Source of the DNA: an uncultured Ruminococcus sp.
GTDB taxonomy: Bacteria > Bacillota > Clostridia > Oscillospirales > Acutalibacteraceae
Direction of reading: 5' to 3'
Assembly: GCA_902768825.1 (NCBI GenBank)
Contig: CACXMR010000001.1
Coordinates: 1 to 64,000, forward strand
Length of the DNA: 64,000 bases
Shown here: positions 10,382-18,580 of the stretch, one piece after another
How positions within the stretch are numbered: position 1 is the stretch's first letter
Layout: each line of letters starts with the position of its first letter
Translations under genes and position numbers: made by a program
Notes under the pieces: model-generated
Seen by the model: the letters and a program-made list of their open reading frames with translations, nothing else
What the model was told of the DNA's origin: nothing
Databases searched by the model: none

Positions 10382-10427
10382 AACAGCACGGCATATCGAA
10401 AGATACACCGTGCTGTTGTGTTTTTTT
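10382..10427 (+). terminator. Rho-independent terminator after map
   Basis: AACAGCACGG (10382-10391) pairs with CCGTGCTGTT (10408-10417), followed by T7 at 10421-10427. The stem is also preceded by an A-run, so it may work for the converging gene too. Confidence 0.85.
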
Positions 10428-10432
10428 GGGGG

Positions 10433-11176
10433 TTATGAATAATCTACCACATCGACCCAGCGTCTGAGGAACTCCTCCTCACCGGGGATGCGCTTGACGA
10501 GCTGTGAAGCCGCTACTATCGGGAGCCACTGCTGGATATACTGCTTTGCCGTATCGGTCTTTTTGCAGAACATATTCATATACTTGTCGGCAAGGTCCTT
10601 ATCCCTGAGCGCAAAGAGAAGATATGTCCTTGCGGCATCGGCAGCTCCGTTGCCCTGAGTAACATGGGACCAGTCTATGATGTGGGGATTTCCCTGGGGG
10701 TCGATGATGATGTTGCTGGGGTTGAAGTCGCCGTGGCAGACCTTGTTGTGCTTGGGCATACTCTCAAGACGGGTGTGAAGCTCATAACGGGTAGTTGCGT
10801 CTACCTGGCTGCTGAGGCTGGAAATCTTGCGGTTCATCTTGTCCTTGAGCTTGTTGAGGAGCGGAGATTTTTTGCTCTGAACAAGGAGCTGCAGGTCAAT
10901 GAACTGATCCATATATTTGTCGATATTGTCAGGATCCTCCTGCATTATCTGTGCAAGGGTCTTTCCCTCCACATATTCCATGGTTATCGCCCACTCACCA
11001 TCGATGACAGACACCGACTTGAGTGCAGGAATGGGCAGGCCTGTCTCCTCTACTCTTGCCTGATTGAGTGCCTCGTTAAGTATATCTGACTTGGGATATT
11101 TTGCGGAGAAACGCTTTACTACGCTATCGCCTTCACGGTATATGACCTTCTCGGCTCTTTTTGTGATTACTTCCAT
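10433..11176 (-). CDS. APH/choline-kinase-like phosphotransferase
   Basis: A 247-aa protein of the aminoglycoside/choline/homoserine kinase-like fold. The catalytic loop HGDFNPSNII supplies Asp and Asn, and HIIDWSHV supplies the second metal-binding Asp. The N-terminal lobe includes VVKRFSAKYPK and an EYVEGKTL hinge. The substrate cannot be read from the sequence; such proteins act on small hydroxylated molecules or sugars and are not necessarily resistance enzymes. It stands alone on the minus strand. Confidence 0.8.
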   Translation of the reverse strand: MEVITKRAEKVIYREGDSVVKRFSAKYPKSDILNEALNQARVEETGLPIPALKSVSVIDGEWAITMEYVEGKTLAQIMQEDPDNIDKYMDQFIDLQLLVQSKKSPLLNKLKDKMNRKISSLSSQVDATTRYELHTRLESMPKHNKVCHGDFNPSNIIIDPQGNPHIIDWSHVTQGNGAADAARTYLLFALRDKDLADKYMNMFCKKTDTAKQYIQQWLPIVAASQLVKRIPGEEEFLRRWVDVVDYS

Positions 11177-11332
11177 TTATAATTCTCCCTTCGGCATATA
11201 GTTCTTCGAGGATAATTATACTACGGTCAAAATATAAAGTATAGATGTATTATGCTTGAATTTTTGTGCAGTTTTTTGTGACAATATACAAAATCGATAG
11301 AGTTTTGATATTGATTTTATATAATATACAAG

Positions 11333-11364
11333 GGCCCCGAAGGCTTTTTGCTTCCTTCGGAGCC
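11333..11364 (-). terminator. Terminator-like hairpin after lipoprotein gene
   Basis: On the minus strand GGCTCCGAAGG and CCTTCGGGGCC form an 11-bp stem with one mismatch just after the stop of the lipoprotein gene. The downstream T-tract is poor (CTTGTATATT), so efficiency is uncertain. Confidence 0.55.
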
Positions 11365-11390
11365 ATTATTTCATTGTTTACAGCAGGATA

Positions 11391-12227
11391 TCACTTAAGA
11401 AGTTCTTCGATCGTGCTGACTTTGTTGCCGGTCACATTATTATACTCCAGGTCTTCATGTGTACTGTACCATTCATCTATCTTTGCACATACTTCCTTGT
11501 CTATTGCTTCGGCCTTCTCATCCTTATAAAGCTCCAGCACTTTTGACTTTGAGGTGTTGACCACATTGACCTTTCCGTATTCCACATAGATATACAAACT
11601 CATCCTGGGATAAGGCACACCCTTTTCCTTTACGATGGGGTCATCCACCAGGTCGATCATAAAGGCATAGCCGCCGGGGTAATTCTTCATTATCTCATTC
11701 TTCATATCAAGGTTTGTAGAGTCATTAAGAATATCATCCGGATATGGCTGCAGCGCCAGAATCTCCCGATAGACGTCCTCAAAAGATGTGTTTTCCTTGC
11801 ATATCCTCTCCGCATCAGCAAGAGTCAGACGGCCTGCATCCTTATGAATGATATAGATATCCTTGGGTTTATTGTTGCAATAGAAAGCATAGTCCGGGCT
11901 GTCCCCGAAATACTTGTCGTAATCCGTCCAGACAAGATACTCCACGCCATCTACGCTTTTGTGCATTTGTATGTACTCACCGGTGCCGTCGGCACTGCTC
12001 TCCTGCTCGTTTTCGCTGCTCTGTGTGCTCTCCTGCAACTCTTCGCTGCTCTGCGTGCTCTCCTGCAACTCTTCACTGCTCTGCGTACTTTCTACGCTGG
12101 TCTTCTGTTCTTCCGAAGCCGGAGTGGAGCTTTTTTCCGCACTGCCGTTATCCTTTTTTGCACAGGCGCAGCACATAGTCATGCACAGGGCAAGTGCCAG
12201 CAAAGCAAGCTTTTTTGATTTTTTCAT
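11391..12227 (-). CDS. Ser/Glu-rich lipoprotein, function unknown
   Basis: A 278-aa predicted lipoprotein with MKKSKKLALLALAL leader and a Cys-rich lipobox region (MTMCCACAKK). Residues ~40-78 are a triplicated SSEELQESTQ-type linker encoded by 30-bp repeats at 12001-12090. The C-terminal ~190 residues are a soluble domain with YLVWTDYDKYFGDSPDYAFYC-like and GGYAFMIDLVDDP phrases, not assigned to a family. AAGGAGG lies about eight bases before the ATG. It is a single-gene unit between a promoter and a hairpin. Confidence 0.7.
   Translation of the reverse strand: MKKSKKLALLALALCMTMCCACAKKDNGSAEKSSTPASEEQKTSVESTQSSEELQESTQSSEELQESTQSSENEQESSADGTGEYIQMHKSVDGVEYLVWTDYDKYFGDSPDYAFYCNNKPKDIYIIHKDAGRLTLADAERICKENTSFEDVYREILALQPYPDDILNDSTNLDMKNEIMKNYPGGYAFMIDLVDDPIVKEKGVPYPRMSLYIYVEYGKVNVVNTSKSKVLELYKDEKAEAIDKEVCAKIDEWYSTHEDLEYNNVTGNKVSTIEELLK
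12001..12090 (-). repeat. Three 30-bp tandem repeats in lipoprotein linker
   Basis: Units at 12001-12030 (degenerate), 12031-12060 and 12061-12090 encode repeated SSEELQESTQ-like decapeptides. In-frame repeats like this can vary in copy number without breaking the gene. Confidence 0.75.
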
Positions 12228-12256
12228 AGGGATGCCTCCTTTGTGATAATAATTCT

Positions 12257-12284
12257 ATTATATTGTAGTACGAATTTATGTCTG
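12257..12284 (-). promoter_or_regulatory. Promoter of the lipoprotein gene
   Basis: Minus strand CAGACA (12279-12284) and TATAAT (12257-12262) with a 16-base spacer, about 30 bases upstream of the start. Confidence 0.5.
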
Positions 12285-12354
12285 TTTGTTACATTATTTG
12301 TGAATTATTTTAAAACTTACTGCTCAGCAAATTCAGCGGTTTTAGGAAAGGGGT

Positions 12355-12397
12355 TTGGGGAACAACCTTTTTTCCGCCGGAAAAGGGTTTTCCCCAA
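12355..12397. repeat. Nested palindromic element upstream of the ABC-F gene
   Basis: TTGGGGAA (12355-12362) pairs with TTCCCCAA (12390-12397), and inside it a T/C-rich arm pairs with GGAAAAGGG around a GCC loop. It resembles a mobile or repetitive palindrome (REP-like) more than a terminator, since no gene ends here and no T-run follows. It lies between the divergent lipoprotein and ABC-F genes. Confidence 0.5.
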
Positions 12398-12436
12398 GGA
12401 GTAGATCACCCCCTCAAAAAGGATTGCGGGGAATGA

Positions 12437-12465
12437 TTGAATTATTGGCGGGAATGTGGTATGAT
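12437..12465 (+). promoter_or_regulatory. Promoter of the ABC-F gene
   Basis: TTGAAT (12437-12442) and TATGAT (12460-12465) with 17-base spacing, about 40 bases upstream of the ATG at 12505. Confidence 0.6.
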
Positions 12466-12504
12466 GTAGACTGTATTATAATTTTATTTTGCGAGAGTGA
12501 TCAA

Positions 12505-14421
12505 ATGGCGATCGTAACAGTCAGCGGACTTAAAATGGAATTCGGTGAGCAGAAGCTCTTTGACAATATGTTCTTTGAAATACAGCCCGGGGACAGGATA
12601 GGTCTTATCGGCGTCAACGGCTGCGGCAAAACTACCCTCTTTAAGCTTATGACAGGCATCCTCGACCCATCGGACGGAAATATTGTCATCAACAAAAACA
12701 CACGCATAGGCTATATGGAACAGCATGTGTGCAGAAACCTTGACGTATCCGCCTATGATGAGGTGCTGACAGTCTTTAGCGACCTGATGTCCTACGAAAC
12801 AGAACTGGAGATTCTAAGCGAAAAAATTGCCTCAAAAACAGGAAACGTCAGTCAGCTTGTGGATCGTCAGGCTTTTCTCAATGACGAGCTTACACGACGT
12901 GACGGCCTCACCTATAGAGCAAGAGCAAGATCGGCTCTGCTTGGCCTTGGCTTTGACGACCAGCAGATGAAGCTGCCCATCCGCTCTCTCAGCGGAGGTC
13001 AGAGGGCTAAGCTCCAGCTGGCAAAGCTTTTGCTGTGCGATGCAAACCTCCTGCTGCTGGACGAACCTACCAACCACCTTGATACACATTCCGTGGAATG
13101 GCTTGAGGAATACCTCATCAATTCCAGGTGTGCGTTTATGGTCATCTCCCATGACAGATATTTCCTCGACAAGGTGACCAACCGTACCTTTGAGCTTGAA
13201 AATAAAAAAATGACCCCTTACAAGGGCAACTATTCCGCATATCTCCCCCAGCGGGACGAACGACGCCTTGCAGCCCAGAGAGTCTATGACAACACTATGA
13301 AGGAGATAAACCGTCTGGAGGGTATCATAGAGCAGCAGCGCCGCTGGAACAGAGAAAAAAATATCAAGACCGCCGAAAGCAAGCAAAAGGTCCTTGACCG
13401 CCTGGAAAAAGGCCTTGAGCGTCCGGACAGGTCACCTGACAGCATGACCATCCGGCTGGGAATAAACGAGCAGAGCGGTGAGGATGTGCTTGAAGTAAGC
13501 GGCCTTGGTCTGAGCTTCGGTGAGCACCGGATATTCAGGAATGTTGACATGGAGGTTCACCGGGGTGAGAAAATCTTCATATTAGGGCCTAACGGCTGCG
13601 GCAAAACCTCACTTATCAAGACCCTCCTGGGACAGTATCAGCCGGACAGCGGCAGGATACGCTATGGGGTGGGTGTCAAAAAGGGCTATTACGATCAGAT
13701 ACAGACAGGCATGGACAGCAGCAAGACCGTCTTTGAGGAGATATCCGACTGCTTCCCTGCAATGACAAACACTGAGATCCGGAGTACCCTTGCAAGACTG
13801 CTCTTCAGAAACGACGATGTGTTTAAGCCCTTGTCTACCCTCAGCGGCGGCGAACGTGCAAAGGTACTGCTGACCGAACTGATGCTTTCCAGGGCTAACC
13901 TCCTGCTGCTGGACGAACCCACTAACCATCTTGATATAAATTCCTGCGAGGCTCTGCAAAATGCACTGCTTGATTTTGAAGGCACCCTACTTGTGGTATC
14001 CCACGACAGATACCTGATAAACAGCCTTGCGGACAAGATATTCTATCTTACACCTGAGGGAATAATGGTCTTTGAGGGAAACTACGACAGCTTCCTGCAA
14101 AAATTCAGACCCTTTGACAGGCAGGAAAAAAAGACTGCCGAGCCTGATACCGAAAAACAGACGGAGTATAAAAATAAAAAGGAACGTGACGCCCAGCGCC
14201 GCCGCTCCAGAGTAAGACTTGCAAAGCTTGAACAGCTGATCTCCGAGGGAGAGGATAAGCTCAGCTCCCTCAGCTCGGAGCTTGAACTGCCTGAAAATTC
14301 ATCAAGCTATGAGAGGATAATGGAGCTGACCGCTGAGATAGACAGGACACGACTGGAGCTTGATGCCATGTATGAGGAGTGGGAAGCCCTTAGTCTTGAG
14401 CTTGACGAAAACCCACAATAA
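12505..14421 (+). CDS. ABC-F family ribosome-associated ATPase
   Basis: A 638-aa soluble ABC-F protein with two ATP-binding cassettes in tandem and no membrane domain. Cassette 1 has GVNGCGKTT, LSGGQRAK and LLLLDEPTNHLD; cassette 2 has GPNGCGKTS, LSGGERAK and LLLLDEPTNHLD. Between them is the helical P-site tRNA-interaction linker (around VYDNTMKEINRLEGIIEQQ), and after cassette 2 a charged coiled-coil tail of ~90 residues. ABC-F proteins act on ribosomes; some give antibiotic protection, others are housekeeping (YdiF, EttA, Uup). The coiled-coil tail fits the housekeeping type better. The ATG at 12505 is preferred over an upstream open frame that crosses the palindrome. Confidence 0.93.
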   Translation: MAIVTVSGLKMEFGEQKLFDNMFFEIQPGDRIGLIGVNGCGKTTLFKLMTGILDPSDGNIVINKNTRIGYMEQHVCRNLDVSAYDEVLTVFSDLMSYETELEILSEKIASKTGNVSQLVDRQAFLNDELTRRDGLTYRARARSALLGLGFDDQQMKLPIRSLSGGQRAKLQLAKLLLCDANLLLLDEPTNHLDTHSVEWLEEYLINSRCAFMVISHDRYFLDKVTNRTFELENKKMTPYKGNYSAYLPQRDERRLAAQRVYDNTMKEINRLEGIIEQQRRWNREKNIKTAESKQKVLDRLEKGLERPDRSPDSMTIRLGINEQSGEDVLEVSGLGLSFGEHRIFRNVDMEVHRGEKIFILGPNGCGKTSLIKTLLGQYQPDSGRIRYGVGVKKGYYDQIQTGMDSSKTVFEEISDCFPAMTNTEIRSTLARLLFRNDDVFKPLSTLSGGERAKVLLTELMLSRANLLLLDEPTNHLDINSCEALQNALLDFEGTLLVVSHDRYLINSLADKIFYLTPEGIMVFEGNYDSFLQKFRPFDRQEKKTAEPDTEKQTEYKNKKERDAQRRRSRVRLAKLEQLISEGEDKLSSLSSELELPENSSSYERIMELTAEIDRTRLELDAMYEEWEALSLELDENPQ

Positions 14422-14449
14422 AAAAACAGCACGGTTTTGTCCGTGCTGT
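14419..14449 (-). terminator. Terminator of the HPr-like gene
   Basis: ACAGCACGG (14426-14434) and CCGTGCTGT (14441-14449) form the stem; on the minus strand it is followed by a T-run (A-run at 14419-14426). The arms match those of the map terminator. It also lies right after the ABC-F stop. Confidence 0.8.
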
Positions 14450-14469
14450 CCAAAAGCGAAACCGGGCTG

Positions 14470-14730
14470 TCACTGTGCGGCAACCTCAGCGTTTTCTTCA
14501 TAAAGGAAGGGCTTGATATCGGCGAGAAATTCATCCGTAGGCTCCTCATCAGGTACCTCAAGCATCAGAGGATTAGTGATATCAAGACTAACGATGCCGA
14601 TAAGGGAATGTGCGTCAATGGTGTAGATATCTGAAATAAGGTTGATCTTCAGCTTATCGTACTTGGCTGTCATAGCTGCAAACTTCTTCACGTTTGTAAG
14701 GTCGTGCAAAAAGATTCTTGTGGTGTACAT
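14470..14730 (-). CDS. HPr-fold protein lacking the catalytic histidine
   Basis: An 86-aa protein starting at MYTTRIFLHDL (ATG at 14730, AAGGACGG upstream). The length and the segment DAHSLIGIVSLDI match the HPr region around regulatory Ser46. The N-terminal phosphorylation loop normally reading LHARPA is absent; the aligned segment is LHDLTNVKKF, with Asp at the His15 position. Such divergent HPr-like proteins are common in Clostridia and may be regulatory rather than sugar-phosphotransferase carriers. It is monocistronic. Confidence 0.65.
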   Translation of the reverse strand: MYTTRIFLHDLTNVKKFAAMTAKYDKLKINLISDIYTIDAHSLIGIVSLDITNPLMLEVPDEEPTDEFLADIKPFLYEENAEVAAQ

Positions 14731-14767
14731 TCTCTGACCCCGTCCTTTCGGATTATTCATTTTTGAT

Positions 14768-14793
14768 GGGCTTTCCTCCCGCTTCGGGAGCCC
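14768..14793 (-). promoter_or_regulatory. Leader hairpin of the HPr-like gene
   Basis: CTCCCG (14776-14781) and CGGGAG (14785-14790) form a tight stem with a 3-base loop, extended by GGG/CCC at the outside. It lies between the promoter and the ATG at 14730. No known riboswitch or T-box feature was recognised. Confidence 0.4.
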
Positions 14794-14835
14794 TGTCTGC
14801 ATATCTCTTCTCTTTGTTTACTGCTTTATGCTATA

Positions 14836-14864
14836 ATTCTATCAGCAAACTTCACTCAGGTCAA
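14836..14864 (-). promoter_or_regulatory. Promoter of the HPr-like gene
   Basis: Minus strand TTGACC (14859-14864) and TAGAAT (14836-14841) with 17-base spacing, a strong sigma-A match, giving a leader of about 100 bases. Apart from this and the leader hairpin, the 332-base gap 14731-15062 is AT-rich and I see no gene in it. Confidence 0.75.
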
Positions 14865-15062
14865 CAAGAAATTAAAGAAAATTACATATAGTTACAGTTT
14901 TTGCACAATTTCGTATCATAAGCCATAATTTGATAAAACTGTGTCAAATTTTAGTTTTTTTTGCCAATCGTTTTTTTGGCGTTTTGAGAAGATTTTTCCC
15001 CTCTCCCCTGCAATGCGAACTGCCACACGGCTATATTATGTTATGTAAAATGAGGTTTGTTT

Positions 15063-16352
15063 ATGAGAGTAAAAATTCTGACCTTGGGCTGCAAGGTCAA
15101 TCAGTTTGAAACCCAGGCAATGCTCCGTGCCCTGACGGACAGCGGCTATGAGTTAGCCGGCGACGGAGAACCGGCAGATGTATCGGTCATAAATTCCTGC
15201 GCAGTAACCAAAGCCAGTGAGCAAAAGGCTGTCAAAATGATCCATCGCATCAGGCGTGAGGATCCGTCCACGGTGATAGTGCTGACGGGCTGTATGGCAC
15301 AGGCATTTCCCGACTGCGGCAAAGAGCTGTCAGAGGTGGATATTATCCTCGGCAACAAGCGAAGAGGTGATCTTGTGCCGGTGCTGGAAGAATATTTCAG
15401 CGATCCCGCAAAGCGCACTATCGTTGAGGATTATAAAAAGAGCGACCCTTATGAATCATTGGTGGTTGATGATTTTGTAAACCGGACAAGGGCATTTCTG
15501 AAGATCGAGGACGGCTGCAACCGTTTCTGTTCCTACTGCATCATCCCCTACGCAAGAGGACGTGTCCGCTCCTGCTCACTTGATTATATCCAAAAGGAGA
15601 TAACCGCCTTTGCCAAAAACGGCTATAAGGAAGTGGTGCTCATCGGCATAAACCTTTCATCCTTTGGCAGCGACAACGGGCTTTTATTCTCCGACGCCAT
15701 AAGCACCGCCTGTGAAAGCGCCCACATCCGCATACGTCTTGGTTCTCTTGAACCTGAATCCATGGACCTGAGGACTCTGCAAACTATCGCAAAATATGAC
15801 AACTTCTGCCCTCAGTTTCACCTTGCACTCCAGAGCGGCTGCAACACGACTCTCCGCCGGATGAACAGGCATTACACCACAGAGGAATATGCTCAGATCG
15901 TGCACAATATCAGGGAGGTATTTGACAACCCGGCAATAACCACAGACGTGATGGTGGGCTTTCCGGGGGAGACCGAGGAGGAGTTTCGCACCTCGATGGA
16001 ATTTGTAAGAAGCATAGGCTTTGCAAGGGTGCACATATTCCCATACTCAAGACGTGCCGGAACCGTTGCCGACAGAGCGCCGGATCAGATCAGTCCCGAA
16101 ATAAAGAAAGAACGTGCGTCACTCATGGATCAGGCCGCAAAAGCCGGCATGACCGGATTTCTTGCCTCACAGGTCGGCAAAACCGAGGAAGTGCTGATAG
16201 AGACCCTCAACAAAAGCGGTTATTATGAAGGCTACACCAAAAACTACACCCAGGTCTATGTCAAGTCAGATGAGAACATTACAGGGCTTGTGGTGCCCGT
16301 GAACATAACCTCGGTCAATGGTGAGATATGCTATGGCATCTGTAATGTCTGA
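15063..16352 (+). CDS. mtaB: tRNA (t6A37) methylthiotransferase MtaB
   Basis: A 429-aa radical-SAM methylthiotransferase that converts t6A37 to ms2t6A in ANN-decoding tRNAs. The N-terminal MTTase domain starts LTLGCKVNQFETQ, the MtaB form, with further Cys in NSCAV and LTGCMAQ. The radical-SAM cluster motif is in DGCNRFCSYCIIPYARG (CxxxCxxC). A C-terminal TRAM-like segment follows. The ATG at 15063 is preceded by GAGG at seven bases. Together with rimO at the left edge, the window holds two distinct MTTases. Confidence 0.95.
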   Translation: MRVKILTLGCKVNQFETQAMLRALTDSGYELAGDGEPADVSVINSCAVTKASEQKAVKMIHRIRREDPSTVIVLTGCMAQAFPDCGKELSEVDIILGNKRRGDLVPVLEEYFSDPAKRTIVEDYKKSDPYESLVVDDFVNRTRAFLKIEDGCNRFCSYCIIPYARGRVRSCSLDYIQKEITAFAKNGYKEVVLIGINLSSFGSDNGLLFSDAISTACESAHIRIRLGSLEPESMDLRTLQTIAKYDNFCPQFHLALQSGCNTTLRRMNRHYTTEEYAQIVHNIREVFDNPAITTDVMVGFPGETEEEFRTSMEFVRSIGFARVHIFPYSRRAGTVADRAPDQISPEIKKERASLMDQAAKAGMTGFLASQVGKTEEVLIETLNKSGYYEGYTKNYTQVYVKSDENITGLVVPVNITSVNGEICYGICNV

Positions 16353-16405
16353 GCCAACCCTTTGGTAAACGAAGGCTTTTCAAAAAGCAGCAGGTAAAAA
16401 AATTG

Positions 16406-16433
16406 CCTGGTTCCTTACGGAACCAGGTTTTTT
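16406..16433 (+). terminator. Terminator after mtaB (bidirectional)
   Basis: CCTGGTTCC (16406-16414), a TTAC loop, GGAACCAGG (16419-16427) and T6. An A-run on the left side lets it also serve the converging ppi gene. Confidence 0.88.
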
Positions 16434-16489
16434 CTTTTTATATAAATTGTGGGTCAAGGGCGGCAGCTTGCCGCTGACTGTGATGATTA

Positions 16490-17011
16490 TCAAGCCTTTT
16501 CGGGGGCGGGATAGGTGATGCCGAAGGTGTCAACGGTGACAGTCTCCATTATCTGGGGATCAAGGGGCCTGTCAGAAAAATCAGTGTCACAGCCTGCAAT
16601 CTCGTTTACCACGTCCATGCCCTCTGTTACCTTGCCGAACGCAGCATAGGCACCGTCAAGATGGGGCGCATCCTTGTGCATAATAAAGAACTGTGAGCCT
16701 GCCGAATCAGGAAACATGGATCTTGCCATGGAAAGCACACCGGCTGTATGCTTGATGTCGTTTTTGAACCCGTTCTGAGCAAACTCTCCCTTGATATGAT
16801 AGCCCGGTCCGCCTGTTCCGGTGCCCTGGGGACAGCCGCCCTGGATCATAAAATTATAAATGACCCTGTGGAATGTCAGACCGTTATAATAGCCTGAGTT
16901 AGCAAGACTAATAAAATTGTTGACAGTGTTGGGGGCTATGTCGGGAAACAGCTCCGCCTTGATGGTCTTTCCGTTTTGCATTTTAATGGTCACTACAGGA
17001 TTCTGTGCCAT
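16490..17011 (-). CDS. ppiB: Cyclophilin-type peptidyl-prolyl isomerase
   Basis: A 173-aa single-domain cytosolic cyclophilin. The catalytic region reads [17 protein letters not shown], where Arg is the catalytic residue, and continues with SAGSQFFIM and [14 protein letters not shown]. It lacks a signal peptide. It lies 71 bases downstream of spoIVA and could be in the same transcript, though cyclophilins are general folding factors. Confidence 0.94.
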   Translation of the reverse strand: MAQNPVVTIKMQNGKTIKAELFPDIAPNTVNNFISLANSGYYNGLTFHRVIYNFMIQGGCPQGTGTGGPGYHIKGEFAQNGFKNDIKHTAGVLSMARSMFPDSAGSQFFIMHKDAPHLDGAYAAFGKVTEGMDVVNEIAGCDTDFSDRPLDPQIMETVTVDTFGITYPAPEKA

Positions 17012-17082
17012 GCTCTCGCCTTCCTTTTTTGTTTTTATTCCTATATTTTACTATAACATGAGAAAATAATCAAGTCCCGAAG

Positions 17083-18561
17083 TCAAAGAATAATGCAGAT
17101 AAGTCCGTTGCAGCCGTCGTTTATAATCCTTTCAATGGTCTCCTTCATTTTCTTGCGGGCGTCTGCGGGCATACGATAAAGCTTGTTTTGCAGCCCCTCG
17201 TTGACAAGCTCATGGAGAGATTTTCCAAAAATGTTGGATTCCCAGAGTTTGGCAGGTTCCTCCTCAAATTCCTTCAAGAGATAGCCCACCAGCTCCTCTG
17301 ACTGCTGCTCAGAACCGACTATGGGGGTGATCTCTGTCCGGATGGTGGTCTTCATCATGTGGACAGACGGCGCATTTGCTCTCAGTCGAACCCCATATCT
17401 TCCCCCCTGCTTGATTATCTCCGGCTCCTCAAGGGTCAGCTCCTCCATTGTAGGCATGACAATGCCATAGCCCGTCTCATTTACGTCCTCATAAGCCTGA
17501 CGCAGCCGCTCATACTTTTTCTTTACCCCCGAAAGCTCCAGCATCACATCCAGCAGCTTACCCTCATCCTGTATCTCAAAGCCGGTTTTTTCACCCAGCA
17601 CCTTATAAAACAGCGACCCGTCCAGATCAACCCGCAGTCTTGCCCGACCTGAGCCGAGATCGACAGAGCTTGTCTCAGCCCTTGTTACATATTCACAGTC
17701 GGATATCCTGTCCGCAGCATCGCTGACCTCACGGAGTCTGCGGATAGTGCCGGCGCTCTCCTGTATTGCCGAAAACAACCTGCTTCTGAGCCAGTGATCC
17801 TTTTCAAGTCCGCTTACCCATCTGGGCATATCTACCTTTATCTCCTTAACGGGAAACTCGAACAGCACCCGTGCAAGTATCCGCTTTATTTCAGTTTCGT
17901 CAAGCTCCATGCAGCTTACGGATTCCACCGGAACGCCGTATTTCTCGCTCAGCTGATCTGCAAGCCTCAGAGTCTCCTCCGAACGGGGTTCCACTGAGTT
18001 CAGCAGGACAATAAAGGGCTTGTTTATCTCCTTCAGCTCATTGATGACACGTTCCTCAGCGTCCTCATATTCCTCACGGGCTATGTCGCTGATGCTTCCG
18101 TCAGTCGTGATGACAAGTCCTATGGATGAATGATCCGTGATGACCTTTTTGGTGCCTATTTCGGCAGCCATGTCAAAGGGTATTGCTTCCTCAAACCAGG
18201 GCGTTTTTACCATACGGGGCGCTTCGTCCTCTATGTAGCCCAAAGCGCTCGGTACGATATAGCCTACACAATCGATCATCCTCACACGAAAGCTTGCATT
18301 CCCCTCAAGGGTTACTTCTACCGCATTTTCAGGGATAAACTTCGGCTCGGTAGTCATGATGGTTTTTCCGGCGGCGGACTGGGGCAGCTCATCAGTCGCC
18401 CTCTCCCGCTGCTCAACATCAGAAATATTTGGGATCACAAGGCTATCCATAAACCTCTTGATAAAGGTGGACTTACCCGTCCTTACAGGCCCCACTATCC
18501 CGAGATAGATATCCCCGTTTGTCCTCTTTGAAATATCCCTGTAGACATTCAGTTCTTCCAT
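17083..18561 (-). CDS. spoIVA: Stage IV sporulation protein A (coat basement ATPase)
   Basis: A 492-aa protein, the same length as SpoIVA of Bacillus. SpoIVA polymerises on the forespore outer membrane using ATP and anchors the spore coat. The N-terminus has the start RDISKRTNGDIYLGIVGP and Walker A GPVRTGKST; the C-terminus ends NGLICIIL, characteristic of the family and needed for membrane localisation. It follows the DUF3794-LysM gene by 19 bases, matching the SpoIVA-SipL partnership. It would be expected under sigma-E, but I could not define a convincing sigma-E promoter. Confidence 0.97.
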   Translation of the reverse strand: MEELNVYRDISKRTNGDIYLGIVGPVRTGKSTFIKRFMDSLVIPNISDVEQRERATDELPQSAAGKTIMTTEPKFIPENAVEVTLEGNASFRVRMIDCVGYIVPSALGYIEDEAPRMVKTPWFEEAIPFDMAAEIGTKKVITDHSSIGLVITTDGSISDIAREEYEDAEERVINELKEINKPFIVLLNSVEPRSEETLRLADQLSEKYGVPVESVSCMELDETEIKRILARVLFEFPVKEIKVDMPRWVSGLEKDHWLRSRLFSAIQESAGTIRRLREVSDAADRISDCEYVTRAETSSVDLGSGRARLRVDLDGSLFYKVLGEKTGFEIQDEGKLLDVMLELSGVKKKYERLRQAYEDVNETGYGIVMPTMEELTLEEPEIIKQGGRYGVRLRANAPSVHMMKTTIRTEITPIVGSEQQSEELVGYLLKEFEEEPAKLWESNIFGKSLHELVNEGLQNKLYRMPADARKKMKETIERIINDGCNGLICIIL

Positions 18562-18580
18562 GTATGCTCTCCTCCCTTTA

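Noticed and set aside
12832..13386. Minus-strand open frame of 184 codons
   Set aside because: Antisense to the first cassette of the ABC-F gene.
12505..14421. Antibiotic resistance ABC-F (Vga/Lsa/OptrA type)
   Set aside because: The long charged C-terminal coiled coil and context suit a housekeeping ABC-F; no resistance-specific feature visible.
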